Assembly: GCF_020379485.1 (NCBI RefSeq) | Contig: NC_063444.1 | Location: 2,862,652-2,926,651 of the forward strand | Source: Brassica napus | Taxonomy: Eukaryota; Streptophyta; Magnoliopsida; Brassicales; Brassicaceae | DNA length: 64,000 bases | Direction: 5' to 3' | Part shown: positions 33,464-44,818 of the stretch, piece by piece | How positions within the stretch are numbered: position 1 is the first letter of the stretch | How the letters are laid out: every line of letters starts with the position of its first letter | Notes under the pieces: model-generated | The model's input: only the letters and a program-made list of their open reading frames with translations | What the model was told of the DNA's origin: nothing | Databases searched by the model: none | Program-made: the position numbers and the translations under genes

Positions 33464-34108
33464 GAAGTGTTTAGTGGTTTAAAATAATAATCAGCACCTT
33501 CTTTCTTTATGCTCCTATGACGTGACTCTCCTATTATGATCACAATTTTAAATAAAATGAGTTATTATATTTCTCTTTCTTCTCTGTTCTATAATTTATT
33601 ACGCTACCATTAATCCTTCTTGGTCGGTTAGCACTAAAAATTCTTAACAAGCATTTTATTAGTCTTCCAACAAATTTTAGATTAGTTTTACAATAGCTTT
33701 GAGATGGCTTTATATATCAGTCTTCAACATAATTTAGATTAGTTTTACATATTGGCTGAAAGTTAAACGTTATCATCTTATGTTTGATAAGTAGTCTTCG
33801 AAAAAGTTTATAGATTGACATTAGTTCATGTTGTTATCCTTGGATTTATAAAGTAACTTCATATGATATACTAAACACTTAAATTATACATTATCTTACA
33901 TATGTGCAGTACAGATAGCGAAAAAATTTAGTGATACCAAACTAATTTTAGCAACAAAAAAGAAGTAATTTAATGCTAAAAGGTGACAGTTTTTTAGCTA
34001 ATTTCATCTCTGGTTGCTAACTTATTCATCCCATCAAGATTTCTTGGTTTGTTCTGTCTTCTTTCATGTTTATACAATACAATGTAACATTGAAACAGCA
34101 ATATGTTT
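33464..34108. other. 3' region of copy 5 and right end of the array
   Basis: 3' UTR-like sequence of copy 5 and a decaying spacer without the ACCGAAC-rich part. Similarity to the other units fades around 33700-33790. The end overlaps the probable 3' UTR of the HAD-like gene on the opposite strand. Confidence 0.5.
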
Positions 34109-36235
34109 TTAACACTTTGTTACTACCCATGAGAGAATCTGCTGCTCCACTTCTTCCCAATTATGAACTCTAGTCACCAGAGGATGTCTGTCCACAGACT
34201 CAGTTTTAGACCAAGGGTATGAGTTATCATAGTCAAAGAGGAGAACCTTCATTCCAATGTTAGCGCATTCCTCTGCATATCTCGGGTTATCGTCAATCAA
34301 TATCTCTGCTCCGAATGATCTGCAGTTCCAATTCTTGGATTATTATTAGCACATGCAAGATAGTATCTAAGTTTTAGAGTAGAATAGAGTCTCAATCACA
34401 GTCTCAGTGTCTTTAATGAGATGATTATGTATGCACCTGCAGATTTCAGACTTGGGTTTAGACTCTCCATGAAGAGCAAAATGGTTCCCAAAATGAATAT
34501 GTTTAAACAGTCCCGGGAAATGCATGTCGAGCCACTCAAGTGTGTGATCCTTTATCGCATTCTGCCGGGACCTATCCAATGATATTAAAAGAAAAAAAAA
34601 TAGAATACGGGTTATTAGAATTAACTTGTCAAGCGTTCAACAGAGAGAAAATCACAGAGCATCATGGCACTTACGTCACAACTGAGAGCTCGCAGTATCT
34701 TGATAGCTTGTGAAGAGTCGTATGTGCACCTGGAAGAGGATGGATCCCTTTCTTGAAGTATGGTGTCTTAAAGAATTCATGAACACGTATGTCAGCTGCA
34801 GGACAATAATTACATGATTAGGTGTCGCACCAAAAATTTGCTGAAACACAAAAAAGTATTGAGAGCAACTAATCAGCTAGCCCCTTGATTAATGCTTATA
34901 GCTGCAAGTAGGCCAAGGATAATACCTTCATTACGAGAGCAGTTCCATATCTGCGACAAAAGAAAAAGAAAGAGACGAGTATAAGGGCGTATCATAGACA
35001 AGCAATCTGTAACCGGAAGACAGTAACGTTTTATATGCAAGGTAAAAGGCAACGCAAGGTGGGTTCCTAAGTTATGCGTTAGCGATAACTTGACAATAGA
35101 AAAAAAATGGAGGAGAGTTCCCCTTGACCCATTCAAAATTTTCACAACCAAGGTGAGGTTATATAAACAGTAATCAAAGTACATGCAAGGCACGGTGCTT
35201 TAAAAGGTGAAACAGAGAACTCCTATCCTTATAATACGCCAAAGATAGCAATTATAAGCAGTCCCCTTCATATATGAACTTCTCCTAATAGTGTTTACTC
35301 CAAGCTAACTCAATAAATCACCCATTCATCCCAGTCCCAGCATAGGAGGTCATATAAACTAAGAAACAATAACAACAATGCAAAAGTAAGAGAAGCTCCA
35401 GTTTCGTACCCTGAAGAACTCGTAGACATGGTATTCTGAGACTGAATGGTTTGACAAATAGCGGTCCGCAATGAACTTGTTAAGTGCCGAGACAAAGTTT
35501 CCAAGAACTGCTTACATAAAAAAAAACCCAGAAAAATTATGATGTGAAAGCAAAGGGATTAGAGAAATCAACAAACAAATCACATTACAGAATCCCACCA
35601 AACCAAGGCAACACTTAATCTCGACTAGTTGAAAACAGAGTCGCCAAACACACATGACAATGAAAAGATTCAAAGAAAAATCAATTTTTAAAACATATTT
35701 TCAGATAAATCCAGAATATCAATCATTGACTGTAAAAGTCCAAAACTTCTTCTAGAACCCATTTAACAACTCAATTAACTCCTCACAATGAAGAAGAAGG
35801 AAGGGGGCATTAGATACCCTCATCAATGTCAACAGCCACAACAATCTTATCACTCCCTTGTAACCTCGTCTTGTTACCAGGCAGGTACGCACCACGTCCA
35901 TCCGCTAAGTCAGTGGTTCCGCCCCCGCCGCGTTGTTCTTCCCTCGGGCCATGGAGAAGCCGACGACGATGCAGAGATAAAGCTCGAGCCTTTCGATCAG
36001 GAGAAGCATCAAAACAGCTTCTCAAGGTTAACCCATTAGCCTTCCCGCCGCATTTATAAATGGGATTGGGTCTGTGAACGAAGCCTCCATCGAATCTGTT
36101 ACCGTTACCGATGGATCGAGTGTGGAGCGATCGCAAGGGATCGGCGCAAGAAGCAGCGGAAGACATTAGGGATTGTGAATCGAATCGTGAGATTCTTCTG
36201 TAGAGAATGGCGATGGAGTGTTGTCTCTTTAACAT
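34109..36235 (-). CDS. HAD-like hydrolase, organelle-targeted candidate
   Basis: Six exons on the minus strand: 35818-36235, 35410-35507, 34926-34950, 34675-34795, 34437-34571, 34109-34319; 335 aa. The basic N-terminus (MLKRQHSIAILYRRISR) and about 120 poorly structured residues suggest a mitochondrial or plastid transit peptide. HAD motif I is VAVDIDEVLGNF (Asp136 and Asp138), motif II lies in ELSVVTSRQ, Lys in HGESKPKSEIC, and motif IV is ILIDDNPRYA (Asp275, Asp276). All catalytic positions of a HAD phosphatase are present; the substrate is unknown. The 25-nt exon is a microexon. Start: the frame is open upstream through a CT repeat, so I chose the first Met after it. From memory it matches At4g33140. 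Confidence 0.9.
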
Positions 36236-36239
36236 AACG

Positions 36240-36242
<3 letters not shown>

Positions 36243-36278
<36 letters not shown>
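36243..36278. repeat. (CT)n microsatellite in the HAD gene 5' leader
   Basis: About 18 CT dinucleotides immediately upstream of the HAD-like start codon. Read through in frame it would encode Arg-Glu repeats, which is why an upstream Met at 36304 looks open but is unlikely to be used. Confidence 0.92.
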
Positions 36279-36281
<3 letters not shown>

Positions 36282-36304
36282 TTACCACACCATCCACTAT
36301 CCAA

Positions 36305-37185
36305 ATTTCAAATCGAATAAGAAACCCTAATCTCCCCCCCAATCGAATTCGAGGAACACAATGATAAAAAGCTTTTTAAAGAAAAGAAAAGAAAAAAAAA
36401 GCAAATCTATAAGAGGCTCCAACGTAATAATCATGCATTGAAAGCACTTTGCTATGAGGTGCTTAATTAGCCATTCTAATTAAAAATTAAAGTAAAGATA
36501 TAACACAATAAAACATACACACTACTCCTCTACCAATTGAACGGCGAAATAAAAGACACACACATCTTAATAGGTCGATCTGAATCCTATGAATTATGTT
36601 TTTTTGTTTTGGATTAATATTTTTTTTTATTATTATTATTTGACATCTTTTAATTAACAATAATATATAAGCAAATGATTTTAGTCCGGTTCAATTGGTT
36701 GAGCCGGTTTAGTCAAATAGATTTATTTTAGATGGTCCCACTCATTTGATAGGTACGATTGGAATCTTATTACATTACATCATCATCTCATACATGTTTG
36801 CAGTCAGTTTTTTTTTTGAATCCGATACCGATTCAAAAAGTGAAAGATATTTTGCACTTTCATGTCAATGTACGTTTATTCGTCATCATCATCATAAAAA
36901 CCGAAAGTGATTTTAATGAGAGAGAGAGACACAAGTGTGAAATGAAAAAATGAGCACCGAGTCAAAGTGTTGTCTCAGACACGAATAAATTCTCTTCTTT
37001 TTCCTTTTTCAGCTTTTTTTCTCTATTTATTCATTTTTTTTTTGTTTTTGTCGCAAAATCATTTAAAGCGACAGGTAGGCCAAAAACAAGGAGAGTGTGT
37101 GAAGTGAAGTGAAGTGTGAGCCCCAACCACCACACTCAAAGCTGGAAACTTTGTTCTTTCTTCTTCTTCTCCGCTCCGACCAAAG
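36305..37185. other. Intergenic region between divergent HAD-like and zipper genes
   Basis: Shared upstream region of two divergent genes. AT-rich, with poly-A/T runs and a short ATTATTATT run. A TC-rich leader (TTCTTTCTTCTTCTTCTCC) lies at 37155-37173 just before the zipper gene start. No other coding sequence is visible. Confidence 0.5.
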
Positions 37186-38504
37186 ATGCTTTGTCTCAAA
37201 TCCGAAGCCCTCCGTGAAGATCAGACGTTAGCCTCATCTTCTTCCTCTTCTCCCAGCATCGATCGTACCGCCGCAAATGCCACTTTTCGTATCCCCATCA
37301 ACTGGTACTAGTCTCTCTAAATCTACTTCTTCTTCTTCTTTCACTATGCTTAGTTTTGACTCTCTTCTCGATTTTTTTGCTGACGTGGCAGGGGAAGCTC
37401 GATCCGGAGGTATTTGAAAAAGACTGGTACTTTCTCAAGGAGATCTTACTCCTCTGGAGATGGCTCTTTGTATTTTCCTGATCTAGATGTAAATGTACCT
37501 CTCTTACTCTCCATTTTTGATTTCTTTGTTTGTGTGTGGTTACACAGTAAATCTAGGGCTTTTTGAGGGTTTAGTATTTAATTTGTTTTTTTTTTTTTGG
37601 GTATGTTTTTTTTTTTGTTGCAGAATGAAAGCAAGATTCTTGATCAAACTAGTAGTAGATTTGAAGGTAAAAGCAGAGTCTGGTACAAATGTGAGCTTGA
37701 ACAAGATGTAAGTCTCTCAGATCCCATCACTCATCATGTTCAGTTGCTTGTCCTTGTCCTAGTGCTTGTGTTCTTAATTAACCATCTTGATATCAACTAA
37801 TCTTCTGGTTTTTTTGTTAATCACATTTTTACAACTCTTCTCATTTACATAGCTACATGAACTTTAAAAAACATCAAAAAATAAGTTTGATATTTTTTGT
37901 CTTCATCCTTAATTGTGTGTTTGGGATGATACAGATTAAGAAGCTGCAGCAGCAGTTACAAGAAGAGATCAATTTACGCTTCGCTCTTACAAGCGCTGTT
38001 GAGCACTCTAGTTCCCCCTTTATGGAATCACCTTGTCAACTTCCTGATAAGGTCTCAATATAACGTTTATAAATTTTTTTTTGTAGCTATTTAGCTATTA
38101 ACTATCTACTTATAGAAATAAAACTTGTAAAATTTGCAGGCACAAGAGCTTTTAGACAGTTTAGCAGTACTGGAGATCACGGTGTCAAAGCTAGAACAAG
38201 AATCAGTTTCCTTGAGATATTTACTAAGGCAAGAGAAGAACGAGCGGCGTCTCACTGAGATCCTACAAAAGAAGAAGTCTCATTATTCTGCACCTTCAAA
38301 GTTCACTAATGCACAAAGTTTCCCTAACAAGTTGGTATGACTCTCTCTCTATTCAAAAGGTTTTTTTTACTGTTGTGCATTCTTCTTTGGTCCTAGGTGT
38401 CTTTAAGTCTTAACAGGTTCTTCCTTCTGATTCCACAGGTGACAAGGAAAAGAGAGAGTAAACAAGTGGTTTCTGTGGATGATGAAGCTTTACAAATAGA
38501 CTGA
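37186..38504 (+). CDS. Short leucine-zipper protein (ternary complex factor MIP1-type domain)
   Basis: Six exons (37186-37304, 37392-37488, 37624-37707, 37935-38051, 38140-38334, 38439-38504) give 225 aa. A Ser-rich N-terminus is followed by two coiled-coil stretches: KKLQQQLQEEINLRFALTSAVEHSSSP and AQELLDSLAVLEITVSKLEQESVSLRYLLRQEKNERR. That pair matches the zipper found at the N-terminus of plant DUF547 proteins. No DUF547 domain follows: the last exon ends in a stop after VDDEALQID, and the next gene is unrelated. So this is either a natural short zipper-only protein or a truncated family member. Function is unknown; dimerisation with full-length relatives is an inference. Parts of exon 4 and of the sequence downstream are duplicated at 43026-43359. 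Confidence 0.8.
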
Positions 38505-39728
38505 AGAAGAATATAAAGATTGATGTGATCGTAGCCTTAGTCAGATTGTCAAAGAGTCTTGTAGAGTTTATTCATCACCCTGGTCCTAGCATTGCCTTTC
38601 AGACTCAACAAGCTGGTCCTGAGCATCGCTACATCGAAATCTTTGAAAGAATACACAGCTATTCTACGGCAGCTCTGTTCTATATTTGCTTAGAATCTGG
38701 CGATGTCCGAGAAGTTAAACGTCGAGTAAGGTTATGCCCGGTAGGAGCAGCAATGAGAAGCTTATATCTACTCTATCAAAACATAGAATGCATTGTTGTT
38801 ATCACTTGGCAAATCAATTGATCATTTATTATGTTTTTGGCTTTCTACTTCTCTAGTCTTCTTGCTGTTATTTTGACTTGGACTACGAGTGATGAGAATC
38901 TTCATCAGATCACAAGTAAAGCTGCCTTAAAGTTAAACAAACTGGAAAGCTTGAGTCCTGAGTTAGGTTCGTTTTTGTTTGTACGTGGACTTAACAACTA
39001 GGACTTAAAAACATTGATTAGCTGTTTCTATTTTTTGAGATTGAGTTACTCACTTTACATTTTTTGCAGACTTTTGAAAACTTAATTAATATTTTATTTG
39101 TTTACATTCACGTAACGAATTCAATAATAAAAACGAAATCAGATAAAACATATTATTGATTAATATTTAGCTGCCTTACTTACGTGCTCATAACAGGACA
39201 AGCGATTTAAAGAAATTAGGAGATATAGTTTTAAGTTTGCGTTTACTGCTGGTAATTTCGTTTACTTCTGGTCTCTGAAGAATATATCTGATTAATTCAA
39301 ACATTTTGTATATAGACGCAATTGATTGGTCTATTAAAGAGATTAATAAATATTGTGTCTTACCATGTAAAAATTAGAAATTCCAGTATTTTTGAACTAA
39401 ATTATATTGTATTCTGTATTTTTGAACTAAATTATCATATGATTAAAATTAAGGAATCTCCTTTATTCTTTTTGATCAACAATTAAGGAATCAATTCATG
39501 AAATTTTCATGTTTATTGCTGTTGTGAAGGCTGAAAGTCAGAAAATAATGGGCCTTTTATAGCCTGTACCTTTTAAGCTTGTCCACGAATCAAATCATGA
39601 CCCAGTGTTACACACGTGTGAGTTGTTTCAGACCACACGGGAAAAAAATAGAAGTAATTTGAAAACAGACATAGGTTTGTAAGAGAGGGAAAAAATAGAA
39701 GGAACACGAAACCATCCTCTTTCTTGAC
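38505..39728. other. Zipper-gene 3' region and intergenic sequence
   Basis: The 3' UTR of the zipper gene (a copy of its distal part is found at about 43090-43359) and then AT-rich sequence with no supportable gene. A frame at 38525-38821 is open but overlaps the expected 3' UTR and has no recognisable domain. Confidence 0.45.
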
Positions 39729-39783
39729 GTTATTGAAAGCCACCTTTAACAAATACTATTGTAAAATTAAATAAAACTTTGTT
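39729..39783 (-). repeat. 55-bp inverted copy of small-gene array sequence
   Basis: The reverse complement of this segment matches the sequence downstream of small-gene copy 3 (about 25644-25698) over 55 bp without a mismatch that I can see. It starts GTTATTGAAAGCCACC and ends AAAACTTTGTT. It lies immediately upstream of the first surviving kinesin exon, where the kinesin 5' exon should be, so it marks a rearrangement breakpoint. Confidence 0.85.
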
Positions 39784-39815
39784 ATTTTGGCTTTTTTTTT
39801 TTCTGTTTTGAACAG

Positions 39816-42150
39816 GTTCACGTAGGATCTCATACTTTTATGTATGATTTTGTATTTGGAAACGCTGGCTTACCTTCTTCTCAGATCTACCACCGCTGCG
39901 TTGCTCCTCTTGTGGAAGATCTCTTCAAAGGGTACAATGCAACAGTTCTTGCTTACGGCCAGGTTTGATTTTGAGATTACTTTTTTTAACTCCTTATTAA
40001 CTGCTTGTTTGATCAAACTCATTGTTTTATTTTTTTTTTGCGTTTGTTGCTATTTAAAGACTGCTTCAGGTAAAACATACACCATGGGCATGGGTACTAA
40101 CTGTGGAACAAGTGACGGCATTATACCAAAAGTAATGGAATATGTATTTACTAGAGTGGAGGCAGTCAAATCTCAGATACGAGTATCGTTCCTTGAGGTT
40201 AGAAGAGCATCTGTTTATATGAGAGGGAGAGAGAGGGAGATGTTGTATTCTGTTAATTACTCTTTACTCTTTATGTAACGCAGATTTATAATGAAGAGAT
40301 TTACGATTTGCTTGCCTCAAACCCCCCGTCAAGAGCTCCAATTATAATCAGAGAAACTGCTAGTGGAGAGATAACTTTGCAAGGCGTTACTGAGGTAGAC
40401 GTGAAGACTAAAGAGGAGATGAGCTCGTATCTAGCACGAGGCTCTTTCGCTCGTGCTAGTGGCAGCACAAACATGAATATACAATCAAGGTACTAGTCTA
40501 TAACTTTAACTGAATTTCTTTCCATTTTTGCACAATTATCTTAATATATATTAATGCCTTGTGAGTTTGTTTATTAGCCGTTCACATGCTGTCTTCACAA
40601 TATCTCTGCAAATCACAACAGCTGAAGAAATACTGTGTGCAAAGCTTCGTCTAGTTGACTTAGCAGGGTCAGAGCGTGCCAACCGAACAGGAGCTGACGG
40701 GATGCGATTAAAAGAAGGCCGCCACATCAACAGTAGTCTTCTAGCTCTGAGGAATGTGATCAGTCTACTAGGAGATGTGAGAAAGAGAAAGAAAGGAGCT
40801 CACGTTCCTTACCGCGTTAGCAAGTTAACTCGCTTGCTTCAGGTAATCAACATCGTTTCTTTCTTTTTGTATTATTATGTCTTAAAAGAAAATGATGATT
40901 GGTATGGTTTTCACTTATATTTTTTTTACCTCAATTTTCCAACTTAGGATTCTCTTGGAGGCAAGAGCAAAACCGTGATGATTGGTATGGTTTTCACATT
41001 TATCAAACGATCATTTTCTTATTCAAACATTTATTCTAATGACTTAATGTGTGATGCAGCTTGTGTAAGCCCAGCAATTTCAGATGTTGAGGAGACACTG
41101 AATACGCTGAGGTATGCAAATTGTGCTCGAAATATTAAGAACCAAGCAGTGGTACAGAAGCAGAAGACGTATGCACCATCCTTTATGTTCAAGGAGCTCA
41201 CACCATCAAAATCGGAGGCAAAGAACAAAGCAGTGGTACAGAAGCATAAGCCGTCTGTACCATCATTTGACTATGATGCTATGTTCAAGGAGCTCACACC
41301 ATCGAAATCGGAGTCTTTGCCGGTCTATGACAAGCCTGTGTATGATAAGGAGGATGTGTTCCAAGATTTTTCTGAGCTTAAGATCCCATGGCCTTCTCAA
41401 GCAGCTAGGTTTGATGATCTTTTCGCCTCCACCTCATCGCGTTCAGAGCTGAGGAAACCGGTCTATGACAAGCCTGTGTACGATGAGGATGTCTTTGAAG
41501 CTATCACTGAGCTTCAGTACAATGAGGATGTTTTTGAAGCTATCCCTGAGCTTCAGTGCGATGAGGATGTCTTTGAAGCTATCTCTGAGCTTCAAATCCC
41601 ATCTACTTCTCAACCAGACGATGTTTTCAGAGTTTAGAAAACATAACACTTCTTCTTTGGATGTTTCTCCCAAGAATACAGAAAGTGAGCAAGAAGATAA
41701 ATGTCAAAACAAACCAATGGAGATCATTGATCTCACTGATGATGAAGCTGAAGTTCAAGAAAAGTGCTTCATTGATCTCACGACTGATGAAGAAGCTGAA
41801 GATCAAGAAAAACCATTCATCGATCTCCCGACTGCTGAGTGTCACTTAGAGCTAAAGGAACTGAACAAGAGACTTGAAGAAAAGGAGGTAGTGAGCTCGT
41901 TTTAGTATTTTTCATGTGTTTCCTGAAGATAGTATGCATATAAACTTTAACAATAATATATATCTTCTTGAAGGCTGAAATACGAGGAAATTACAAGGAA
42001 AAGGTTCAACTAGAAAAGGATAAAAGAGCTTTGCAGGTCTGTGTTTTTATTGGTTTATATTATGTTTTTAGTGGACTCAAATTTTTGATGAAATAAAATA
42101 TGTATTGACAGAGAGAGATTGAAGGTTTAAGACAGAAGCTTGCTAGCTGA
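39816..42150 (+). pseudogene. 5'-truncated KIN-4-like kinesin with reading-frame break
   Basis: Exons: 39816-39962, 40060-40197, 40284-40489, 40578-40842, 40948-40984, 41060 to about 41887, 41974-42036, 42112-42150. The motor keeps VLAYGQTASGKTYTMG (P-loop, Ala for the usual first Gly), NIQSSRSHAVF (switch I), [11 protein letters not shown] (switch II) and [15 protein letters not shown] (neck), closest to KIN-4/FRA1. The N-terminal VxVRxRP strand is missing: the first exon starts at an acceptor with no upstream partner. After the motor come repeats of VFEAI.ELQ. At about 41627 the frame ends (VFRV, stop 41635), but an open coiled-coil tail continues in another frame through two more spliced exons to TGA 42150. 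The shift looks like one extra T. A translated product could start at Met 39840. Probably a degenerate retained copy. Confidence 0.8.
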
Positions 42151-42822
42151 TCATCTGCCACACCATCTTGCACTTGCAGTAAGAGGTCTAGCTGCCAATG
42201 CTTAGTTGCAAACTATTTTTGTGTTGCGTCATGTGGGTGTTCTTCGGTCAAATGCTCCAACAGAAGCAGAGATGAGGGACTCTTGTAGCTAGTACTTTTT
42301 TGTTATCCTGTAATATATATGGCTTGTAACCTATCACATGGTGAGTGTGATTTAGGATGGCCAGTAGTTGTATTTAAAGATGGCTAGAGAAGTTAAAATA
42401 AGTATTTTGATTAGAGTTATATGGTGAGTAGAGACTCCTGAGTTCCTTTCTCTCAAGTCTTGTAACAACCTTCTATCGTTGAAATACAACGTATGTTATA
42501 TTATATCTGTTATTTCTTCAGTTTTGTATCTGCTAGTCTTTCTGGAAGAAAATGAATCTGTGTAAGGTACCTTACCAATCTCAAACTTGCGTGAACCTGA
42601 AAGAAGTTGAATTTGTTTGTCTGCAGTTTGTGGATACTCCAAATCTCACTGGATTAGACCGTGCTTAATTATGTTCAGCGATATCAGTGGATTATGCAGG
42701 AACATGTCTTTCATTTGCAGCATCCATTGGGTTTTTGTTTAGACCGATCATCAATTAAGAGTGTTTATGAATGTGACATTAATGATGGATAATGGTCACG
42801 TTTGTAAGAATTGTATAAGAGT
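42151..42822. other. Kinesin 3' region and unassigned sequence
   Basis: Contains a Cys-rich short translated stretch after 42190 in one frame that I cannot assign, and otherwise AT-rich sequence. No gene supported. Confidence 0.35.
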
Positions 42823-43010
42823 TGGATCCTTAACTTGTCATGTGTTTTGAAGGAAACATGGGATTCGAAATATCGAAATAATTCTTGGAGATAATAGCAC
42901 ACTTGAGCATAAAGGGACATATGACGGAGTATTCTCCATCAATGTTTGAGGTTAGGATTTGTTTTTAAACTAAACTTTATTATTATGTTACATTTATCTG
43001 AAGTGATTGA
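42823..43010 (+). pseudogene. Fragment of the coclaurine N-methyltransferase-like gene (exon 3 and flanking introns)
   Basis: Matches 47361-47551 of the intact methyltransferase gene, including the end of intron 2, exon 3 (NIEIILGD, EHKGTYDGVFSI) and the start of intron 3. A one-base deletion near the exon end (CAATGTTTGAG against CGAAATGTTCGAG) brings in a stop. Because intron sequence is included, this is a DNA-level duplicate, not a retrocopy. Confidence 0.88.
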
Positions 43011-43025
43011 GCTGTGATTACATCA

Positions 43026-43359
43026 GGAGGAGATCAACTTACGGTTAGCTCTATCAAGCACAGTTGAGCACTCTAGTTGGCCCCTTCAGCCATGACTATG
43101 AGAAGCTCATATTTCGTATTTAATGCATTGTTGTTATCACTTGGCCAATCAATTGATCATTTTATTCTATAAGAACTTTATCTATGGCTTTCTTCTTCTC
43201 TAGTCTTCTTGTGTTTCTGCCTATTATTTTTGACTCGGACAATGAGTGATGAGAATATTCATCAGGACACAAGTAAAGCTGCGTCGGAGTTAAACAAACT
43301 GAAAAGCTTACGTCCTGAGTTAGGTCCGTTTGCATTTGTACGTGGACTTAACGACTAGG
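43026..43359 (+). pseudogene. Fragment of the leucine-zipper gene (exon 4 joined to 3' region)
   Basis: Matches zipper-gene exon 4 (EEINLRLALSSTVEHSSWP, compare 37963-38022), then jumps to sequence equivalent to 38753-39000, 3' of that gene. Exons 5-6 are deleted. It follows the methyltransferase fragment directly, giving a chimeric junction near 43020. Confidence 0.86.
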
Positions 43360-44792
43360 CCTAAATGTATTTTCTTTCGAGTATCTTTAATTCCCGATGT
43401 AGCTTTTTGGGCCGTCGAGCCTTTTATTGCATGTTGCTTGTGAAAAGTATAATAAAACTGTGGTTATTGATTAGTTGAGAAAAGAATAAACAAGTGTTGG
43501 TATTGATGAGTATAATTGACTAATGATCGATGCTTGGAGCATGAACAAGTTAGCGATTAAAAAAGAGAGAACATGAGCTAGTTTTTCTTCTTTTTTTAAA
43601 GAAAAGGCTTTCAGAACATGAGCTACTTTGTAGATGCCTTTCGTATTACTTAATTAAAACTGGCTTAATAAATTATATAAAAGTAATTGTATATAATTTG
43701 ATTGGTAAGCTGTCCATTAACAGAATATAACGTAGTCAACTAATCATAATGCTATGTATTTGGAGTTTTTTATTCATTTGGAAAAAAATCTTACTAATCA
43801 TAAGGCTGCAACTAGATTGTCCAAATTTGGAATGAAATAAGTTGAAATGCTCTGTTCCATACATTCCAATTTTTTTTTACCATTTATCTTGAATAAAATG
43901 AAATGTTTATTCCATCAATTCCAAAAGGAATTAAACAAAATTCAAATAAACTATTCCACTATTATTTTGATCATGAATGAATGGCATAGATTTATTCCAT
44001 GTTTTTTAATATTTCATTCATTCATTTCATTCCATTCCTTTTATTTCATTACTTTTTATCCCACTAATTCCATTATACATATATGGCCTTACCTTGACAT
44101 CAGTAACAAAAGATCATGTGATTTTATCACGTTATTTGTAGATTAGTATTTCATTAAATAAATTGATTTTATGAGAAATATGTTAGTCAAAACTTGTAAA
44201 AATTTACCCTACACTATATTTGCGAAGTGATTTTGCCCCATGTCCTTTCTACAATCAATTTCACAAAACAAATATGACATGGCTACTGAAATTGATGACA
44301 TGACTTCCGCAAAAATATGACACGAATAATTTCATTTAATGTTGATTTATATTTTTGACAAACTTATTAGAATATGATAATAATTCATATATTACATTTA
44401 ATATTGATATTTCTTTTTGGTAAACTTTTTTTTTAAAAATATGGTAATAGCTCATACATCATCTATAAAATAAATATATTCATATATAACATTTCAAATT
44501 TCGAAATATTATTATTTTTGTATAATTATCCAATTTGTATTACTAAAGCTTTCAAAAATTCCTACAATTTTTTAGAATTTTAAATATCTAATCCTAAGAT
44601 CATTAGTTTTTTATATACCTACAAATTTTATAAATATTGTTTAGGCTAAATTTTTTATAATTATACAACTTTATATTATTTTTATTAGTTTTATACAAAT
44701 TGATTTAATATATATCAAATATATATTATATATTAGTAAAAAAAATAGTAAAATCTATAATATTTAATAAAAATTATTTTTAAATTATTTAC
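43360..44792. other. AT-rich intergenic stretch, probably transposon-derived
   Basis: No gene supported. Around 43840-44080 there are many ATTCC/GGAAT words (TTCCATTCCTTTTATTTCATT) on both strands, as in a decayed terminal-repeat element. The right part leads into a Helitron-like 3' end at 44818. Confidence 0.45.
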
Positions 44793-44818
44793 TGCACGTG
44801 GTGCACTAAAACACCTAG
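44793..44818 (+). mobile_element. Helitron-like 3' terminus
   Basis: Stem TGCAC (44793-44797) / GTGCA (44801-44805) with loop GTG, then a CTAG end at 44815-44818 followed by T. Same architecture as the ends at 9026 and 10534 but with a different stem sequence, so an older or different family. The 5' end was not found. Confidence 0.6.

Larger units (their letters stand above)
17105..33700 (+). repeat. Tandem array of five small-gene units
   Basis: Five direct repeats of a roughly 1.3-1.5-kb unit. Each contains a promoter, one 61-codon gene, a 3' UTR with AATAAA, and a spacer rich in degenerate ACCGAAC/GGTTCGG words. Units start near 17105, 18600, 24866, 26217 and 32934. Between units 2 and 3 lie about 4.9 kb of extra sequence (four-unit repeat, PPR fragment, minisatellite). 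Between units 4 and 5 lies a copia element. Spacers of the last three units are much more alike than those of the first two, suggesting recent duplication at the right-hand end. Confidence 0.85.

Noticed and set aside
36236..36304. N-terminal extension of the HAD-like protein to an upstream Met
   Set aside because: It would translate a CT microsatellite as Arg-Glu repeats; the Met at 36235 after the repeat is a better start.
38525..38821. 98-aa open frame 3' of the zipper gene
   Set aside because: Lies in the probable 3' UTR; the related copy at 43.1-43.36 kb does not keep the frame.
41465..41887. Separate gene encoding the coiled-coil acidic tail after the kinesin
   Set aside because: Its downstream exons splice in phase with the kinesin tail and its upstream part overlaps the kinesin exon; a frame break in one gene explains it better.
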